Assembly (NCBI RefSeq): GCF_010669145.1
Contig: NZ_CP048632.1
Location: forward strand, 1,736,001-1,800,000
DNA from: Rhizobium oryzihabitans
GTDB taxonomy: Bacteria > Pseudomonadota > Alphaproteobacteria > Rhizobiales > Rhizobiaceae
Reading direction: 5' to 3'
Length of the DNA stretch: 64,000 nucleotides
Shown here: positions 49,616-59,598 of the stretch, piece after piece
Layout of the letters: each line of letters starts with the position of its first letter
Position numbering within the stretch: the stretch's first letter is position 1
The notes under the pieces: generated by a model
What the model was told of the DNA's origin: nothing
Databases searched by the model: none
Seen by the model: the letters and a program-made list of their open reading frames with translations, nothing else
Translations under genes and position numbers: made by a program

Positions 49616-49630
49616 AATCAAGTTTTATTT
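49616..49630 (-). promoter_or_regulatory. IRO motif upstream of Fe(III)-binding protein gene
   Basis: TGA-N9-TCA (TGATGGGTTAAATCA), 62 bp before the gene's ATG. The 154-bp space between the ATPase and binding-protein genes has no other visible feature, so this gene probably has its own iron-controlled promoter. Confidence 0.6.
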
Positions 49631-49708
49631 GGCCATTTTCAGACGGGACTTGATCACCAAGAGTTGAAAATGGGGCATAAACAAACATGCAAATCCGCTC
49701 ATTCAACC

Positions 49709-50758
49709 TCAAGTAAATATCAGAACGCCCTTCGGATCAATGCCGAAACGCACGGCCGTGGTCTTGGTCGGCGTACGCTGCATCGTTCTGACGCGCAAAT
49801 CCGCCGGCAGGCCGGGCACGGCTATACCAAGCTGCTCGATCTCACCGAGAAAAACACGGCTCGATATTTCGCCGGCGATCCCCTCTTTCGCGGTGCTATC
49901 CTCAATGATCGAAATCGCGTTGGGACGCACATAGGCGACGGCGGCAAGGCCTTCCGGCAGATCGGAAGCATCGCCCAGGGGCCCGAGCGGTGTTTCGACG
50001 CGCCCGTGCCTGACGTGGCCTTCGATCTTGTTGAAGGCGCAGAAAAAATCGGCGGCGTAGCGGGTTTTGGGATTATCGTGAATTTCGTAGCCCGTACCGC
50101 TCTGCACGATCCGCCCACGCTGCATCAGCACCACGCGGTCGCCTGCCGAAAGCGCCTCTTCCGGATCGTGGGTGACCATGATCGCCGTCGTGCCGAGTTC
50201 CCGCAGAAGACCAAGCGTTTCCTCACGGACATTGTCTCGCAGACCCCGGTCCAGATTGGAAAAGGGCTCGTCCATCAACAACAGGCCCGGTTGCGGGGCA
50301 AGGGCGCGGGCAAGTGCCACGCGCTGCTGCTCACCGCCCGAAAGCGTATGCGGATAGCGCTTCGCAAGCTCCTGCAGGTGGACATGTTCGATCATTTCGC
50401 CAGCGCGGCGACGCGCCTCCGCCTTTGGCAGCGACCTCAGGCCGAACATTACATTCTGTTCGACGGTAAGATGCGGGAAAAGCGCATAATCCTGAAAGAC
50501 AAAGCCGATATTGCGCTTTTCCGGCTCGACGAAAACACCCGAACCGGCAACGAGCGAGCCGTTCAGGGAAACGTTGCCGTGGTCCGGCGTCTCCACGCCC
50601 GCAACAATGCGCAGCAAGGTCGATTTTCCACAGCCGGACCGTCCCACCAGACAAATGATTTCGCCGCGTTCGACGGACAGATCGATATCGGACAAAACGT
50701 CCGTATCACCGAATCTTTTCCCCACCGATTTCAGTTCAAGCGCTGCGCTGCCTGCCAT
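49709..50758 (-). CDS. Fe(III) ABC transporter ATP-binding protein
   Basis: 349 aa, MAGSAALELKSVGKRFGDTD, ATG 50758 with AGGA upstream. Walker A GRSGCGKSTLLR (about residue 38), signature LSGGEQQRVALARAL, Walker B LLLMDEPFSNLD and switch VTHDPEEAL. The C-terminal 100 residues are a TOBE-type regulatory domain. It forms the complete importer with the two downstream genes. An IRO motif lies upstream. Confidence 0.94.
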   Translation of the reverse strand: MAGSAALELKSVGKRFGDTDVLSDIDLSVERGEIICLVGRSGCGKSTLLRIVAGVETPDHGNVSLNGSLVAGSGVFVEPEKRNIGFVFQDYALFPHLTVEQNVMFGLRSLPKAEARRRAGEMIEHVHLQELAKRYPHTLSGGEQQRVALARALAPQPGLLLMDEPFSNLDRGLRDNVREETLGLLRELGTTAIMVTHDPEEALSAGDRVVLMQRGRIVQSGTGYEIHDNPKTRYAADFFCAFNKIEGHVRHGRVETPLGPLGDASDLPEGLAAVAYVRPNAISIIEDSTAKEGIAGEISSRVFLGEIEQLGIAVPGLPADLRVRTMQRTPTKTTAVRFGIDPKGVLIFT

Positions 50759-50789
50759 TTCCAATCCTGCCCTGCTCTACGAATTATGT

Positions 50790-50804
50790 TGATCGCTCAA
50801 ATCA
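50790..50804 (-). promoter_or_regulatory. IRO motif upstream of iron ATPase gene
   Basis: TGA-N9-TCA (TGATCGCTCAAATCA), 32 bp before the ATPase start. It is followed by AGGATTAAAG, also seen at the receptor site. The 359-bp divergent space to fadD also holds the fadD promoter region. Confidence 0.6.
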
Positions 50805-50875
50805 GGATTAAAGTCAAAAAACCGGGGCAAAATGCGGCTTCCTTTCACGAGGCCGCGAGATGTTGGGCAGCAATA

Positions 50876-50898
50876 TTGACGTTTACGTTAGAGTTAAA
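50876..50898 (+). promoter_or_regulatory. Candidate promoter/operator of fadD
   Basis: TTGACG (50876-50881) as a possible -35, 17-bp spacer and TAGGCT as a weak -10. The spacer contains TTTACGTTAGAGTTAAA, a partial inverted repeat similar to the TTACGT repeat before the nitronate monooxygenase gene. It is possibly the site of a fatty-acid or branched-chain catabolism regulator. Confidence 0.35.
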
Positions 50899-51117
50899 TA
50901 GGCTTTGCCAACACGATGGACGTCACGGGATTACGCGTCTATCATTCGTCACCGGGGAGCGGGAGGAGCGGTCGATCCGGTGACGCCATAAGTGGTTCCC
51001 TCAATCCGGCCCTAGTGCCGGCAGATGCGGGAACCTCGTGACGATCAAGGCAGCCTAAAGCGCCCTTCACGCGTTCCGTCGAACGCCCGGCGCATAGAAG
51101 ACTCTGGGAGGAGAAGC

Positions 51118-52827
51118 ATGAGTGAATTGTCCCTGGGACAACCGGAAAATGTCAGCGTCCAGAAGCGCTGGCTGTCATCCTATCCGCAGGGCGTCCCTGC
51201 CGAAATCCCCGCATCCGCCTATTCCTCCCTTGTCGAACTTCTCGAAAAGAGCTGCGTGCAGTTTGCCGACCGCAAAGCCTTTTCCAGCATGGGAAAATCC
51301 CTGACCTATCGGGAACTGGATATTGAAACCCGCGCCGTTGCCGCATGGCTGCAATCCAGAGGGCTGGAAAAAGGCGACCGCGTTGCCGTGATGATGCCGA
51401 ATATCCTGCAGAACCCCGTCGCCGTTTACGGGATCTTGCGCGCGGGCATGATCGTGGTGAACGTCAATCCGCTCTATACGCCGCGCGAACTGGAACATCA
51501 GCTGAAGGACTCCGGCGCAAAGGCGCTTTTCGTGCTGGAGAATTTTGCGCATGTGGCGCAGCAGGCGGTGCCGAAAACCGCTGTCCGTCACGTGGTTGTT
51601 GCCGCCATGGGCGATCTGCTCGGCCTTAAGGGACATATCGTCAATCTTGTGGTCCGCAAGGTGAAAAAGCTCGTGCCCGCCTATGCCATCCCCGGCTCCA
51701 TCAGTTTCAAGGCCGTGCTGAAGGAAGGGCAGGAACTTCCGCTGAAGCCCGCCAGCCTCAACGCGCAGGACATCGCCTTCCTGCAATATACCGGCGGAAC
51801 CACCGGCATTTCCAAAGGCGCTATCCTTACCCACGCCAATCTTCTGGCCAACAAGGCCCAGATCAGCCTCTGGCTGGACGCCGCCTTCAGCGGCAAGGAC
51901 CGGCCCGAGGTTCTCAATTTCATCTGCGCGCTGCCGCTCTGCCACATTTTCGCGCTGACGGTGAATTCGCTGATGGGCATTGCGCTGGGTGGCCATAATC
52001 TGCTGATCGCCAATCCGCGCGACATTCCCGGCTTCGTCAAGGAACTGTCGCACTATCGCCCGCATATTTTCCCCGGCATCAACACGCTGTTCAACGCGAT
52101 GATGAACAATGAAGATTTCCGCAAGCTCGACCTGTCGTCACTGATCCTCGTGCTTGGCGGCGGCATGGCTGTGCAACGGCCAGTGGCCGAACGCTGGCTC
52201 TCCATGGTCGGTTGCCCGATCGCAGAAGGTTACGGTCTTTCCGAGACCTCGCCCGTCGCCACCGTCAACCGGCTGGACGCCACGGAATTCAGCGGCACCA
52301 TCGGCCTGCCGATCTCCTCGACAGAAATCGACATTCGCGATGAAGAGGGTAACAGCCTGCCTTCCGGCGAAGTCGGCGAGATCTGCATTCGCGGGCCGCA
52401 GGTCATGGCCGGTTACTGGCAGAGGCCGGATGAAACCGCCAAAGCGATGACGGCAGACGGCTTCTTCCGCTCCGGCGACATGGGTTTCATGGACGATCGC
52501 GGTTACACCAAGATCGTCGACCGCAAGAAGGACATGATCCTCGTTTCCGGTTTCAACGTCTATCCGAACGAGGTCGAGGAAGTGGCCGCCAGCCATCCCG
52601 GCGTGCTGGAATGCGCCGCCATCGGCGTTCCGGACGAACATTCCGGCGAAACCGTCAAGCTCTTCGTCGTCAAGAAGGACCAGTCGCTGACGGAGGCAGA
52701 ACTCAAGGCCTTCTGCGCCAAGAACCTTACCAACTACAAACGGCCGAAGATCATCGAGTTCCGGACCGAGCTGCCGAAATCGAATGTCGGCAAGATTTTG
52801 CGGCGCGAACTGCGCAATCTGAACTGA
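51118..52827 (+). CDS. fadD: Long-chain fatty acid-CoA ligase
   Basis: 569 aa, MSELSLGQPENVSVQKRWLS, with GGGAGGAG before ATG 51118. It activates fatty acids to acyl-CoA via acyl-AMP. AMP-binding motif YTGGTTGISKGAILTHANL, A4/A5 motif GYGLSETSP, ATP-binding RSGDMGFMDDRGY, and the catalytic lysine in SNVGKILRREL. There is no signal peptide; it is membrane-associated. It is followed by its own terminator and is divergent from the iron operon. Confidence 0.94.
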   Translation: MSELSLGQPENVSVQKRWLSSYPQGVPAEIPASAYSSLVELLEKSCVQFADRKAFSSMGKSLTYRELDIETRAVAAWLQSRGLEKGDRVAVMMPNILQNPVAVYGILRAGMIVVNVNPLYTPRELEHQLKDSGAKALFVLENFAHVAQQAVPKTAVRHVVVAAMGDLLGLKGHIVNLVVRKVKKLVPAYAIPGSISFKAVLKEGQELPLKPASLNAQDIAFLQYTGGTTGISKGAILTHANLLANKAQISLWLDAAFSGKDRPEVLNFICALPLCHIFALTVNSLMGIALGGHNLLIANPRDIPGFVKELSHYRPHIFPGINTLFNAMMNNEDFRKLDLSSLILVLGGGMAVQRPVAERWLSMVGCPIAEGYGLSETSPVATVNRLDATEFSGTIGLPISSTEIDIRDEEGNSLPSGEVGEICIRGPQVMAGYWQRPDETAKAMTADGFFRSGDMGFMDDRGYTKIVDRKKDMILVSGFNVYPNEVEEVAASHPGVLECAAIGVPDEHSGETVKLFVVKKDQSLTEAELKAFCAKNLTNYKRPKIIEFRTELPKSNVGKILRRELRNLN

Positions 52828-52833
52828 AGGACG

Positions 52834-52861
52834 AGAGCCGGGCGACCGGCTCTTTTCTTTT
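52834..52861 (+). terminator. Intrinsic terminator of fadD
   Basis: AGAGCCGG (52834-52841), loop GCGA, CCGGCTCT (52846-52853), then TTTCTTTT. It lies 7 bp after the fadD stop. Confidence 0.85.
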
Positions 52862-52954
52862 GTCCTCATCTCTTTCTTTTATCGAAGTCGCCTTGATTTG
52901 GTCGCCTGAAAAAGAATAGTTTCCTCATCCTTCCAGGAAGCCGAGGAGCACAAG

Positions 52955-54580
52955 ATGCAGGCCACCATCGAAAAACTGAAAGCAACGGCAAGCAGCACAG
53001 CCGCAACCGATCTTCGCGCCGCTTTTGCGGCCGACGACAAGAGATTCAGCCGTTTCAGCGCCAAATTCGATGACCTGCTGATGGATTATTCCAAATGCGC
53101 TGTTAACGAGGAGATCGTGACGCTTCTCGAACAGCTCGCGCGCGACGGCGGAGTCGCAGCCAAGCGCGAGGAGATGTTTTCCGGCAAGGCGATCAACTTC
53201 ACCGAAGATCGCGCCGTGCTGCATACCGCGCTGCGCAATCGCTCCAACACGCCGGTTCTCGTTGACGGCAAGGACGTGATGCCTGATGTGAACGCCGTTC
53301 TGGTGGCCATGGGCAAATTTGCCGATGCGATCCGTTCCGGTTCACTGAAAGGCGCGACTGGCAAGAAGATTACTGATGTCATCAATATCGGCATTGGCGG
53401 CTCCGATCTCGGCCCGGTCATGGCGACGCTGGCGCTGGCACCTTTCCATGATGGCCCGCGCGCGCATTTCGTTTCCAACATCGATGGCGCACATATTGCC
53501 GACACACTGAAGCTCGTCGATCCCGAGACCTCGCTCTTCATCGTCGCGTCGAAGACCTTCACCACTATCGAAACCATGACGAATGCCGCCACCGCGCGCC
53601 GCTTCATCGCCGAAAAGCTGGGTGAAGGCGCCGTCAAGCACCATTTCGCCGCCGTTTCGACCGCGCTGGACAAGGTCGCCGCCTTCGGCATCGAAAGCGA
53701 CCGCATCTTCGGTTTCTGGGACTGGGTGGGCGGACGTTATTCGATCTGGTCGGCCATCGGCCTGCCGCTGATGATCGCCATCGGGCCGGATAATTTCGGC
53801 AAGTTCCTGGATGGTGCGCATGCCATGGACAAGCACTTCCGCGAAGCGCCGATCCGTGAAAACCTGCCGATGCTGCTCGGCCTCATCGGTTTTTATCACC
53901 GCAACGTGCTGAACTATTCCACGCGGGCGATCCTGCCCTATGACCAGCGCCTGTCGCGTTTCCCCGCTTATCTGCAGCAGCTCGACATGGAATCGAACGG
54001 CAAGGGCGTGACGATCGACGGCACGCCTGTTGAAGGCCAGTCCGGTCCGGTCGTCTGGGGCGAACCCGGCACCAACGGTCAGCACGCCTTCTACCAGCTC
54101 ATCCATCAGGGCACGAGCGTCATACCGGCGGAATTCATGATCGCCGCCAACGGTTTTGAGCCCGAACTGCGCCATCAGCACCAGCTTCTCATCGCCAATT
54201 GCCTGGCACAATCGGAAGCCCTGATGAAAGGCCGCACGCTCGCCGAGGCGAAAGCCCAGCTCACCTCCAAGGGCATGGAAGACAAATTCGCCGATTTCAT
54301 CGCGCCGCACCGCGTTTTCACCGGCAACCGTCCGTCCATCACCTTCGTCTACGACAAGCTGACGCCATTTGCGCTCGGCCGCCTGATCGCGCTCTACGAA
54401 CACCGCGTCTTCGTGGAAGGCGTGCTGTTTCGCATCAACTCCTTCGACCAGTGGGGCGTGGAGCTTGGCAAGGAACTGGCGACCGGCCTGCTTCCCGTCG
54501 TTGAAGGCAATGAGAGTGCTGCCGGCCATGACAGCTCGACGCAGGGGCTGGTGAAAGCGCTGGCGGGACTGGTGGGGTAA
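52955..54580 (+). CDS. pgi: Glucose-6-phosphate isomerase
   Basis: 541 aa, [25 protein letters not shown] upstream. It interconverts glucose-6-phosphate and fructose-6-phosphate. Family signatures are [72 protein letters not shown] and a C-terminal [13 protein letters not shown]. Length and motif order are normal. It stands alone with terminator-like sequence before and a repeat after. Confidence 0.97.
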   Translation: MQATIEKLKATASSTAATDLRAAFAADDKRFSRFSAKFDDLLMDYSKCAVNEEIVTLLEQLARDGGVAAKREEMFSGKAINFTEDRAVLHTALRNRSNTPVLVDGKDVMPDVNAVLVAMGKFADAIRSGSLKGATGKKITDVINIGIGGSDLGPVMATLALAPFHDGPRAHFVSNIDGAHIADTLKLVDPETSLFIVASKTFTTIETMTNAATARRFIAEKLGEGAVKHHFAAVSTALDKVAAFGIESDRIFGFWDWVGGRYSIWSAIGLPLMIAIGPDNFGKFLDGAHAMDKHFREAPIRENLPMLLGLIGFYHRNVLNYSTRAILPYDQRLSRFPAYLQQLDMESNGKGVTIDGTPVEGQSGPVVWGEPGTNGQHAFYQLIHQGTSVIPAEFMIAANGFEPELRHQHQLLIANCLAQSEALMKGRTLAEAKAQLTSKGMEDKFADFIAPHRVFTGNRPSITFVYDKLTPFALGRLIALYEHRVFVEGVLFRINSFDQWGVELGKELATGLLPVVEGNESAAGHDSSTQGLVKALAGLVG

Positions 54581-54635
54581 CGTCCTCGCCCCAGCCACCT
54601 TCTCCGGCTGAGAATAAAGCCAAAACAGCCACTTC

Positions 54636-54666
54636 CGTCATCCTCGGGCTTGACCCGAGGATGACG
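54636..54666. repeat. Short palindromic intergenic repeat
   Basis: CGTCATCCTCGGG-cttga-CCCGAGGATGACG: perfect 13-bp arms. A common rhizobial intergenic palindrome type. It lies between convergent pgi and the esterase gene and may terminate both. It shares its CGTCATCC/GGATGACG ends with the larger repeat at 25401-25512. Confidence 0.7.
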
Positions 54667-54737
54667 TCGCGTTTGAGGCGAAGTCACCAATACACGCGCT
54701 TGGACTTAAACCAGCGACCTAGAAGCAAAGCGTGCGC

Positions 54738-55466
54738 TCAAATATACAGCGCCGCCATCTTGCGCCATGCGCCTGCCCGATGCGCACGCCCGTCCCAGAT
54801 ATGCATCTGATGGCCCACCTGCTTGTCCGCAAGCACCCGGCTCAGATGATGATTATTGTCGAGAAACGGGTCGGCATCGCCGATGGTGAAGACCATGTCC
54901 ATACGACGCAGGTGATCAAGCCGCCATGGGCAGGCAAGGCCGGGCAGGAAATGGCTCGGCATGTGGAAATAGACATCGTCATCGTAATAACCGTCGAACA
55001 GATCACCGAAGGATTCCACCTTCATCGTCAGGTCGTAACGACCGGAAAAGGCGACGAGCTTGCGGAAAAGATGCGGATGGCGAAAGACGAGGCTGGCGGC
55101 CTGAAATGCACCGAGACTGCAGCCCTGCACGATCGTGTCACTATTCGGGTTTTTCTCGGCCATCAGCGGCAGCACTTCGTTCAGAATATACTCTTCGAAA
55201 GCGGCATGCCGGCGAATGCGATCGGCGGGATGGTGCCCGGCCGCATAGAAGGTCTCTCTGGCCAGCCCCTCTATACAATAGAGCTGAAGTTGACCCGCCT
55301 CCAACTTGTCGGCCAGACTACCGACAAGGCCCAGTTCCTCATATTCGAAGAAGCGCCCGTCCCGGGTGGGAAACATCAGCACCTTGGCGCCAGAGTGTCC
55401 GAATATTAACAGCTCCATGTCGCGATGGAGCCTTTGACTATACCAGCGGAGATATTCGCGTTTCAT
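54738..55466 (-). CDS. Putative esterase (alpha/beta hydrolase)
   Basis: 242 aa, MKREYLRWYSQRLHRDMELL. Esterase-D/putative-esterase fold: LIFGHSGAKVLMFPTRDGRF, nucleophile elbow VQGCSLGAFQA (Ser about residue 118), later acid TIGDADPFLDN and His in WDGRAHRAGAWRK. No signal peptide. Its ATG overlaps the acetylxylan-esterase-like gene stop by 4 bp, so the two hydrolases are co-translated. Substrate unknown. Confidence 0.82.
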   Translation of the reverse strand: MKREYLRWYSQRLHRDMELLIFGHSGAKVLMFPTRDGRFFEYEELGLVGSLADKLEAGQLQLYCIEGLARETFYAAGHHPADRIRRHAAFEEYILNEVLPLMAEKNPNSDTIVQGCSLGAFQAASLVFRHPHLFRKLVAFSGRYDLTMKVESFGDLFDGYYDDDVYFHMPSHFLPGLACPWRLDHLRRMDMVFTIGDADPFLDNNHHLSRVLADKQVGHQMHIWDGRAHRAGAWRKMAALYI

Positions 55467-56428
55467 GGCACCTTGAAAAACCGTCTGACCTTGTCCTTAT
55501 GGACCGCATCTTGCGATGCGCTGTCAGGGTAATCGAAATGGCCGGCATCGAGGATGAAGATTTCATTAAATTTTGATTGCGGCAGAGCATTGGCCACCGC
55601 AAACTGGCAGGGCGGCGCCACTGCCGGATCGAAAAGAGCGGGTACGACCAGCATCGGCACTTTTATGCGCGACGCGGCACAGGCGGCGTCGAACAGGCGC
55701 AGCGTCTCGAGCACATTGGCATGGGTCTTCTGATAGGTCTGGACCGCATCCGCGCTGCCGACGGTGGGCAGCGTCAGCCAGAACGGCCGGTGTCCGAATG
55801 TCGGCACCACCAGATGGCCCCGGTCAATGCGCTCGTCATATGGGATCGCCAGGGCACCAATGCCGCCGCCGAAGCTGATGCCGCTATATCCCACCTGCCC
55901 TTCCAGCCAGGGATAAAGCGTGACAAGAGTGGAAACGGCGATCCACAGATCATCGACACAGCCGCCGATGATATAGTCGTCTTTCCTGTCGATGTTGTAG
56001 AGGACATGAAGGGCGGGATCGGACGAAATCGGCGGGCAGGCGCTCAGGGAAATGCCGCGAAAGCAGGGAAACAGCACGGCAGTTTCTTCCACCGGCACAT
56101 CAAAATCGGGCTCTCCGCGCCCGCCATAACCGTGGCCGACGACGAGGCCGCGACGCACCTGCCCCTCACGCGGCAGAAGCATCCATCCGCCGATGCGGAA
56201 GCCACCAGTCGAGGTGTAGGTAATATCGAGAACATGCCAGCGGGGATGGCTGAGCCTGCTCTTGCGCAGCACCGGCCGCGGATCCGTGGCGAGTGCGCGG
56301 CGATAGCGCTTCTTCCAGAAATCATCGAAGCCGGGCGGCGCTTCAGGCGGGGTAATCGCCAGCAGCTGCTCGCGCTGCATGCCATAGGTCGGGTCGAAAT
56401 CGAAAGGATGGGTTGTCGGAACGCTCAT
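55463..56428 (-). CDS. Acetylxylan esterase-family (AXE1) hydrolase
   Basis: 321 aa, MSVPTTHPFDFDPTYGMQRE; the longer open frame (to 56533) lacks a ribosome site. AXE1 family features: PPGFDDFWKKRYRRAL at the start, GGFRIGGWMLLPREG, GHGYGGRGEPD, nucleophile GYSGISFGGGIGALA (Ser about residue 185), and late GHFDYPDSAS with the catalytic His. Such enzymes deacetylate sugars or cephalosporin-like substrates. It is upstream of and coupled to a second esterase. The PfkB-type gene next door fits sugar use. Confidence 0.85.
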   Translation of the reverse strand: MSVPTTHPFDFDPTYGMQREQLLAITPPEAPPGFDDFWKKRYRRALATDPRPVLRKSRLSHPRWHVLDITYTSTGGFRIGGWMLLPREGQVRRGLVVGHGYGGRGEPDFDVPVEETAVLFPCFRGISLSACPPISSDPALHVLYNIDRKDDYIIGGCVDDLWIAVSTLVTLYPWLEGQVGYSGISFGGGIGALAIPYDERIDRGHLVVPTFGHRPFWLTLPTVGSADAVQTYQKTHANVLETLRLFDAACAASRIKVPMLVVPALFDPAVAPPCQFAVANALPQSKFNEIFILDAGHFDYPDSASQDAVHKDKVRRFFKVP

Positions 56429-56552
56429 GCGATGCTTGTTTCGTGAAAAACCGGCGGACACAAGCTTCTTGATATCCAAATAACGGTTTTTTACGGCCCT
56501 TGCGCCGCCAAGAGTGTTGAACCACCTTTTCAAAGCGGTTCAACCCTGCCCT

Positions 56553-57479
56553 TTACAATCCGATTTCATGCGCGAAAGGCGGGTTCGCGCCTGCTCGCGA
56601 CACGGTGACCGCAGCAGCCTTTGCGCCAAGCGCCAAAGCCTTTCTGATCTGCTCTTCCGTCAGCGAAGCGACCTGCGCCTTCGTCAGAAGCCCCTGCATT
56701 TTCAGCGAAGCGAGAATGCCGGCGTCGAAGGTGTCGCCAGCACCCACCGTATCGACCACTTCCACCCGCTCGGAAGCCACTTCCACCTTGAAATTGGCGG
56801 AATAACCAACGGCACCCTTGGCTCCACGGGTGACGACGACGAGTTTTGCGCCATGATGCAACCAGTGGCGTGCGAGCGTCTCCTCGTCGCCTTCCACTCC
56901 AAACCATTCAAGGTCTTCATCGGAGAATTTTACGATGTCAGACTTCGCCGCCATACGCAGGATGCGGGCCATATGCGCCTGCTTGTCCTTGATGAAACCG
57001 GGGCGGATATTCGGATCGAGCGAAATGACGCGGCTTTGATGCTCGCGCATCAGCAGCGCCTCATAGGTACTGCCGCAGGGTTCCGGAATGAGGCTGATGG
57101 CGCCGAAATGCAACGCTTCGCAATCCGCACCCAGTGCCGGAAGCTCGGCCTCGGTGATCATCCGGCCGGCGGTGTTCTCGTCATAAAAGGCGTAGGTCGC
57201 GTGGCCATCGATGAGCTTGACGAAAGCGATGGTGGTCGGCCGCGAAAGCGTTGCGCAATAGCTGAAGTCGACATTGCTCGCGCGCAGGGTTTCCCGCAGG
57301 ATATCGCCCATCATGTCGTCGGAAAGACCCGTGAAGAATGCGGACGGGACGCCGAGACGGCCGAGTGCAATTGCCGTGTTGAAGACCGCTCCACCTGCAT
57401 AGGGGGCAAAACCCGCCTCACCCAGCGTCGTCTGCCGGGGCAGCATGTCGATCAGGGCTTCACCACAACACAGGATCAT
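56553..57479 (-). CDS. frk: Fructokinase-type sugar kinase (PfkB family)
   Basis: 308 aa, MILCCGEALIDMLPRQTTLG with AGGAGG 7 bp upstream. PfkB fold: FAPYAGGAVFNTAIALGRLG (first signature), DPNIRPGFI, and the C-terminal VVDTVGAGDTFDAGILASL with the catalytic Asp. Most similar in pattern to rhizobial fructokinases, but substrate choice between fructose and other ketoses cannot be settled. It lies 99 bp from the pyrE end. Confidence 0.88.
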   Translation of the reverse strand: MILCCGEALIDMLPRQTTLGEAGFAPYAGGAVFNTAIALGRLGVPSAFFTGLSDDMMGDILRETLRASNVDFSYCATLSRPTTIAFVKLIDGHATYAFYDENTAGRMITEAELPALGADCEALHFGAISLIPEPCGSTYEALLMREHQSRVISLDPNIRPGFIKDKQAHMARILRMAAKSDIVKFSDEDLEWFGVEGDEETLARHWLHHGAKLVVVTRGAKGAVGYSANFKVEVASERVEVVDTVGAGDTFDAGILASLKMQGLLTKAQVASLTEEQIRKALALGAKAAAVTVSRAGANPPFAHEIGL

Positions 57480-57578
57480 TACGGTCCTCCTCAAACAGCA
57501 AATCAAATGGACTTAAATCGATTTAGACGAAGATCGATCGGAAGGCCAGCCACAAAGCCGGGCTGGCCACATCCGAAA

Positions 57579-58277
57579 TCAGGATTGCGGCAATTCGCTG
57601 ACACCGCCGTGTTTCGCCGACCATGGCAACGGGTTATCGAGGAAGGCCTCTACGCCAGATAGCGTCTTTTCATCGAACAGTTTTTCAGCGCGGGCGACAG
57701 CCAGAACATCGCGCCAGGTGGTGAGGTAATGCAGCTTGACATTGCCGTTGGCGAAGCGCGCTTCAGCCTCTTCGAAGATGCCGTAATAAAACAGTGCGAT
57801 GCCGTGATCGACGATACCGCCCGCCGCGCGGATGGCGTCGATAAAGGTAAACATCGAGCCGCCGGCCGTCGTCAGATCCTCGATGACGAGAACGCGCGCG
57901 CCTTCCGGCATGTGACCTTCGATCTGGGCGTTGCGGCCATGGCCCTTCGGCTTCTTGCGGCAATAGATCATCGGCAGGCCAAGGCGCTCGGCGAGGAAAG
58001 CGGCGAAAGGAATGCCAGCTGTTTCCCCCCCTGCCACACAGTCGAATTTCTCGAAGCCGGCCTCGCGCATCACCGCCGCTGCGGCAAAATCCATCGCAGC
58101 GGAGCGAATGCGCGGGAAGGAGATGAGCTTGCGCATGTCGATGTAAACAGGGCTCTTCATGCCGGACGCGAAGGTGTAGGGGCTTTCGGAATTGAAATGG
58201 ACCGCCTTGATTTCCCACAACATCTTCGCAACCAGCTCTGCAACAACGGCGCGGTCAGTGAATGTGAAATGGTTCAT
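57579..58277 (-). CDS. pyrE: Orotate phosphoribosyltransferase
   Basis: 232 aa, [20 protein letters not shown], start by GGAGAACG at ATG 58277. It makes OMP from orotate and PRPP. PRPP loop [27 protein letters not shown] lid and [19 protein letters not shown] are present. A run of seven C (58025-58031, plus strand) inside the gene is intact in frame. It is downstream of pyrC, separated by a terminator. Confidence 0.95.
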   Translation of the reverse strand: MNHFTFTDRAVVAELVAKMLWEIKAVHFNSESPYTFASGMKSPVYIDMRKLISFPRIRSAAMDFAAAAVMREAGFEKFDCVAGGETAGIPFAAFLAERLGLPMIYCRKKPKGHGRNAQIEGHMPEGARVLVIEDLTTAGGSMFTFIDAIRAAGGIVDHGIALFYYGIFEEAEARFANGNVKLHYLTTWRDVLAVARAEKLFDEKTLSGVEAFLDNPLPWSAKHGGVSELPQS

Positions 58278-58414
58278 AGGCGTTCTCCTTTTTCGGCCTT
58301 GGTTTATCGCTCCGAAAACCGGGGCCGGTTTTCGGAAAGCACAACATCTCGGTTCAGCATTGCAGGCATCCGCAGGCGGCACCGTAATTTATGGGCGGAT
58401 GCCTGTGGATCATA

Positions 58415-58447
58415 ACAAAACCGCCGGCATTGCCGGCGGTCAAAAAA
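58415..58447 (-). terminator. Terminator between pyrC and pyrE
   Basis: CCGCCGGCA-ttgccggcgg type stem (58421-58439), flanked by AACAAAA and CAAAAAAA, so it can terminate both ways. It lies just after the pyrC stop on the minus strand, so pyrE probably has its own promoter in the 58278-58414 leader. Confidence 0.82.
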
Positions 58448-58448
58448 A

Positions 58449-59486
58449 TCAGCTCACGTCCCAATGAAGCGGGAACATCGGATCAAATACGGTCACCGGC
58501 CCGGCGCCCGTCTCGATCTTCTCGGGAAACGACACCGGCTCCTCGCGCTTCACCAGCGTGATCGTCTCCTCGTTCGGCGCCAGCCCGTACCAGGCGGGAC
58601 CGTTGAGGGAAGCGAAGGCTTCCAGTCTGTCGAGGGCGTTTTCCTGCTCGAAGACATGGGCAAGACAGCTCATGGTATTGATCGAGGTATAGATGCCGGC
58701 GCAGCCGCAGGCGCATTCCTTCAGCGGATCCACATGCGGAGCGGAATCCGTGCCGAGGAAGAAGCGCGCATCGCCCGAAGTCGCGGCAGCCCGCAGCGCC
58801 AGCCGGTGTTCTTCGCGCTTGGCGACGGGCAGGCAGTAATAATGCGGCTTGATACCGCCGACCAGAATGGCGTTGCGGTTGATGATGAGATGATGGGTGG
58901 TGATGGAACCGGCCAGATTGGCCTTGGACGACCTGATGTAGTCGACGCCATCGCGGGTGGTGATGTGCTCCATCGTCACCTTGAGCTCAGGCAGACGCTG
59001 GCGCAGAGGCTCCAGAACCGTATCGATGAATGCCTTCTCGCGGTCGAAAATGTCAACCTCTGGCGTCGTCACCTCGCCATGCACGCACAGCGGCAGGCCG
59101 ATCTTCGCCATGCGTTCCAGCACCGGCATGGCCTTGTTGAAATCGCGCACACCGCCGTGGGAATTGGTCGTCGCACCCGCCGGGTAAAGCTTGACGGCGG
59201 TGATGAGACCGCTTTTTTTGCCCTCTTCCACGTCGTCGGCCTGCGTGTCCTCGGTCAGATAAAGCGTCATCAGCGGTTCGAAGCGATCGCCCGCCGGAAT
59301 GGCCTTGACGATGCGGTCGCGATAGGCGCGGGCATCGGCCGTGGTGACGACGGGCGGCACGAGGTTCGGCATGATGATGGCGCGGGCGAAATGGCGGCTC
59401 GTATCCCCGATCACGCCTTCCAGCATTGCCCCATCACGCAGGTGCAGGTGCCAGTCATCAGGGCGGCGCAGGGTGAGCGACTTCAT
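58449..59486 (-). CDS. pyrC: Dihydroorotase
   Basis: 345 aa, [20 protein letters not shown], start by GAGG 7 bp before ATG 59486. Zinc amidohydrolase that closes carbamoyl-aspartate to dihydroorotate. Metal ligands in [10 protein letters not shown] (His, His), [18 protein letters not shown] and the catalytic Asp in [10 protein letters not shown] are present. Class II PyrC length. Confidence 0.95.
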   Translation of the reverse strand: MKSLTLRRPDDWHLHLRDGAMLEGVIGDTSRHFARAIIMPNLVPPVVTTADARAYRDRIVKAIPAGDRFEPLMTLYLTEDTQADDVEEGKKSGLITAVKLYPAGATTNSHGGVRDFNKAMPVLERMAKIGLPLCVHGEVTTPEVDIFDREKAFIDTVLEPLRQRLPELKVTMEHITTRDGVDYIRSSKANLAGSITTHHLIINRNAILVGGIKPHYYCLPVAKREEHRLALRAAATSGDARFFLGTDSAPHVDPLKECACGCAGIYTSINTMSCLAHVFEQENALDRLEAFASLNGPAWYGLAPNEETITLVKREEPVSFPEKIETGAGPVTVFDPMFPLHWDVS

Positions 59487-59544
59487 CGGGATACCTCGGA
59501 GCATGATGGAATTGCGCCCGCTTAGCATCTTTCGTCGCGGGAAA

Positions 59545-59573
59545 ACAGCCGCCAGAGGTCATCGGGCGGCTGT
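59545..59573 (-). terminator. Hairpin after proline-racemase-family gene
   Basis: ACAGCCGCC (59545-59553) and GGCGGCTGT (59565-59573) form a perfect 9-bp stem 26 bp after the stop of the minus-strand gene. On the minus strand TTTTCCC follows; on the plus strand a T7 run lies 7 bp beyond. Confidence 0.7.
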
Positions 59574-59598
59574 AAATGTCATTTTTTTAAAGCCTGCC

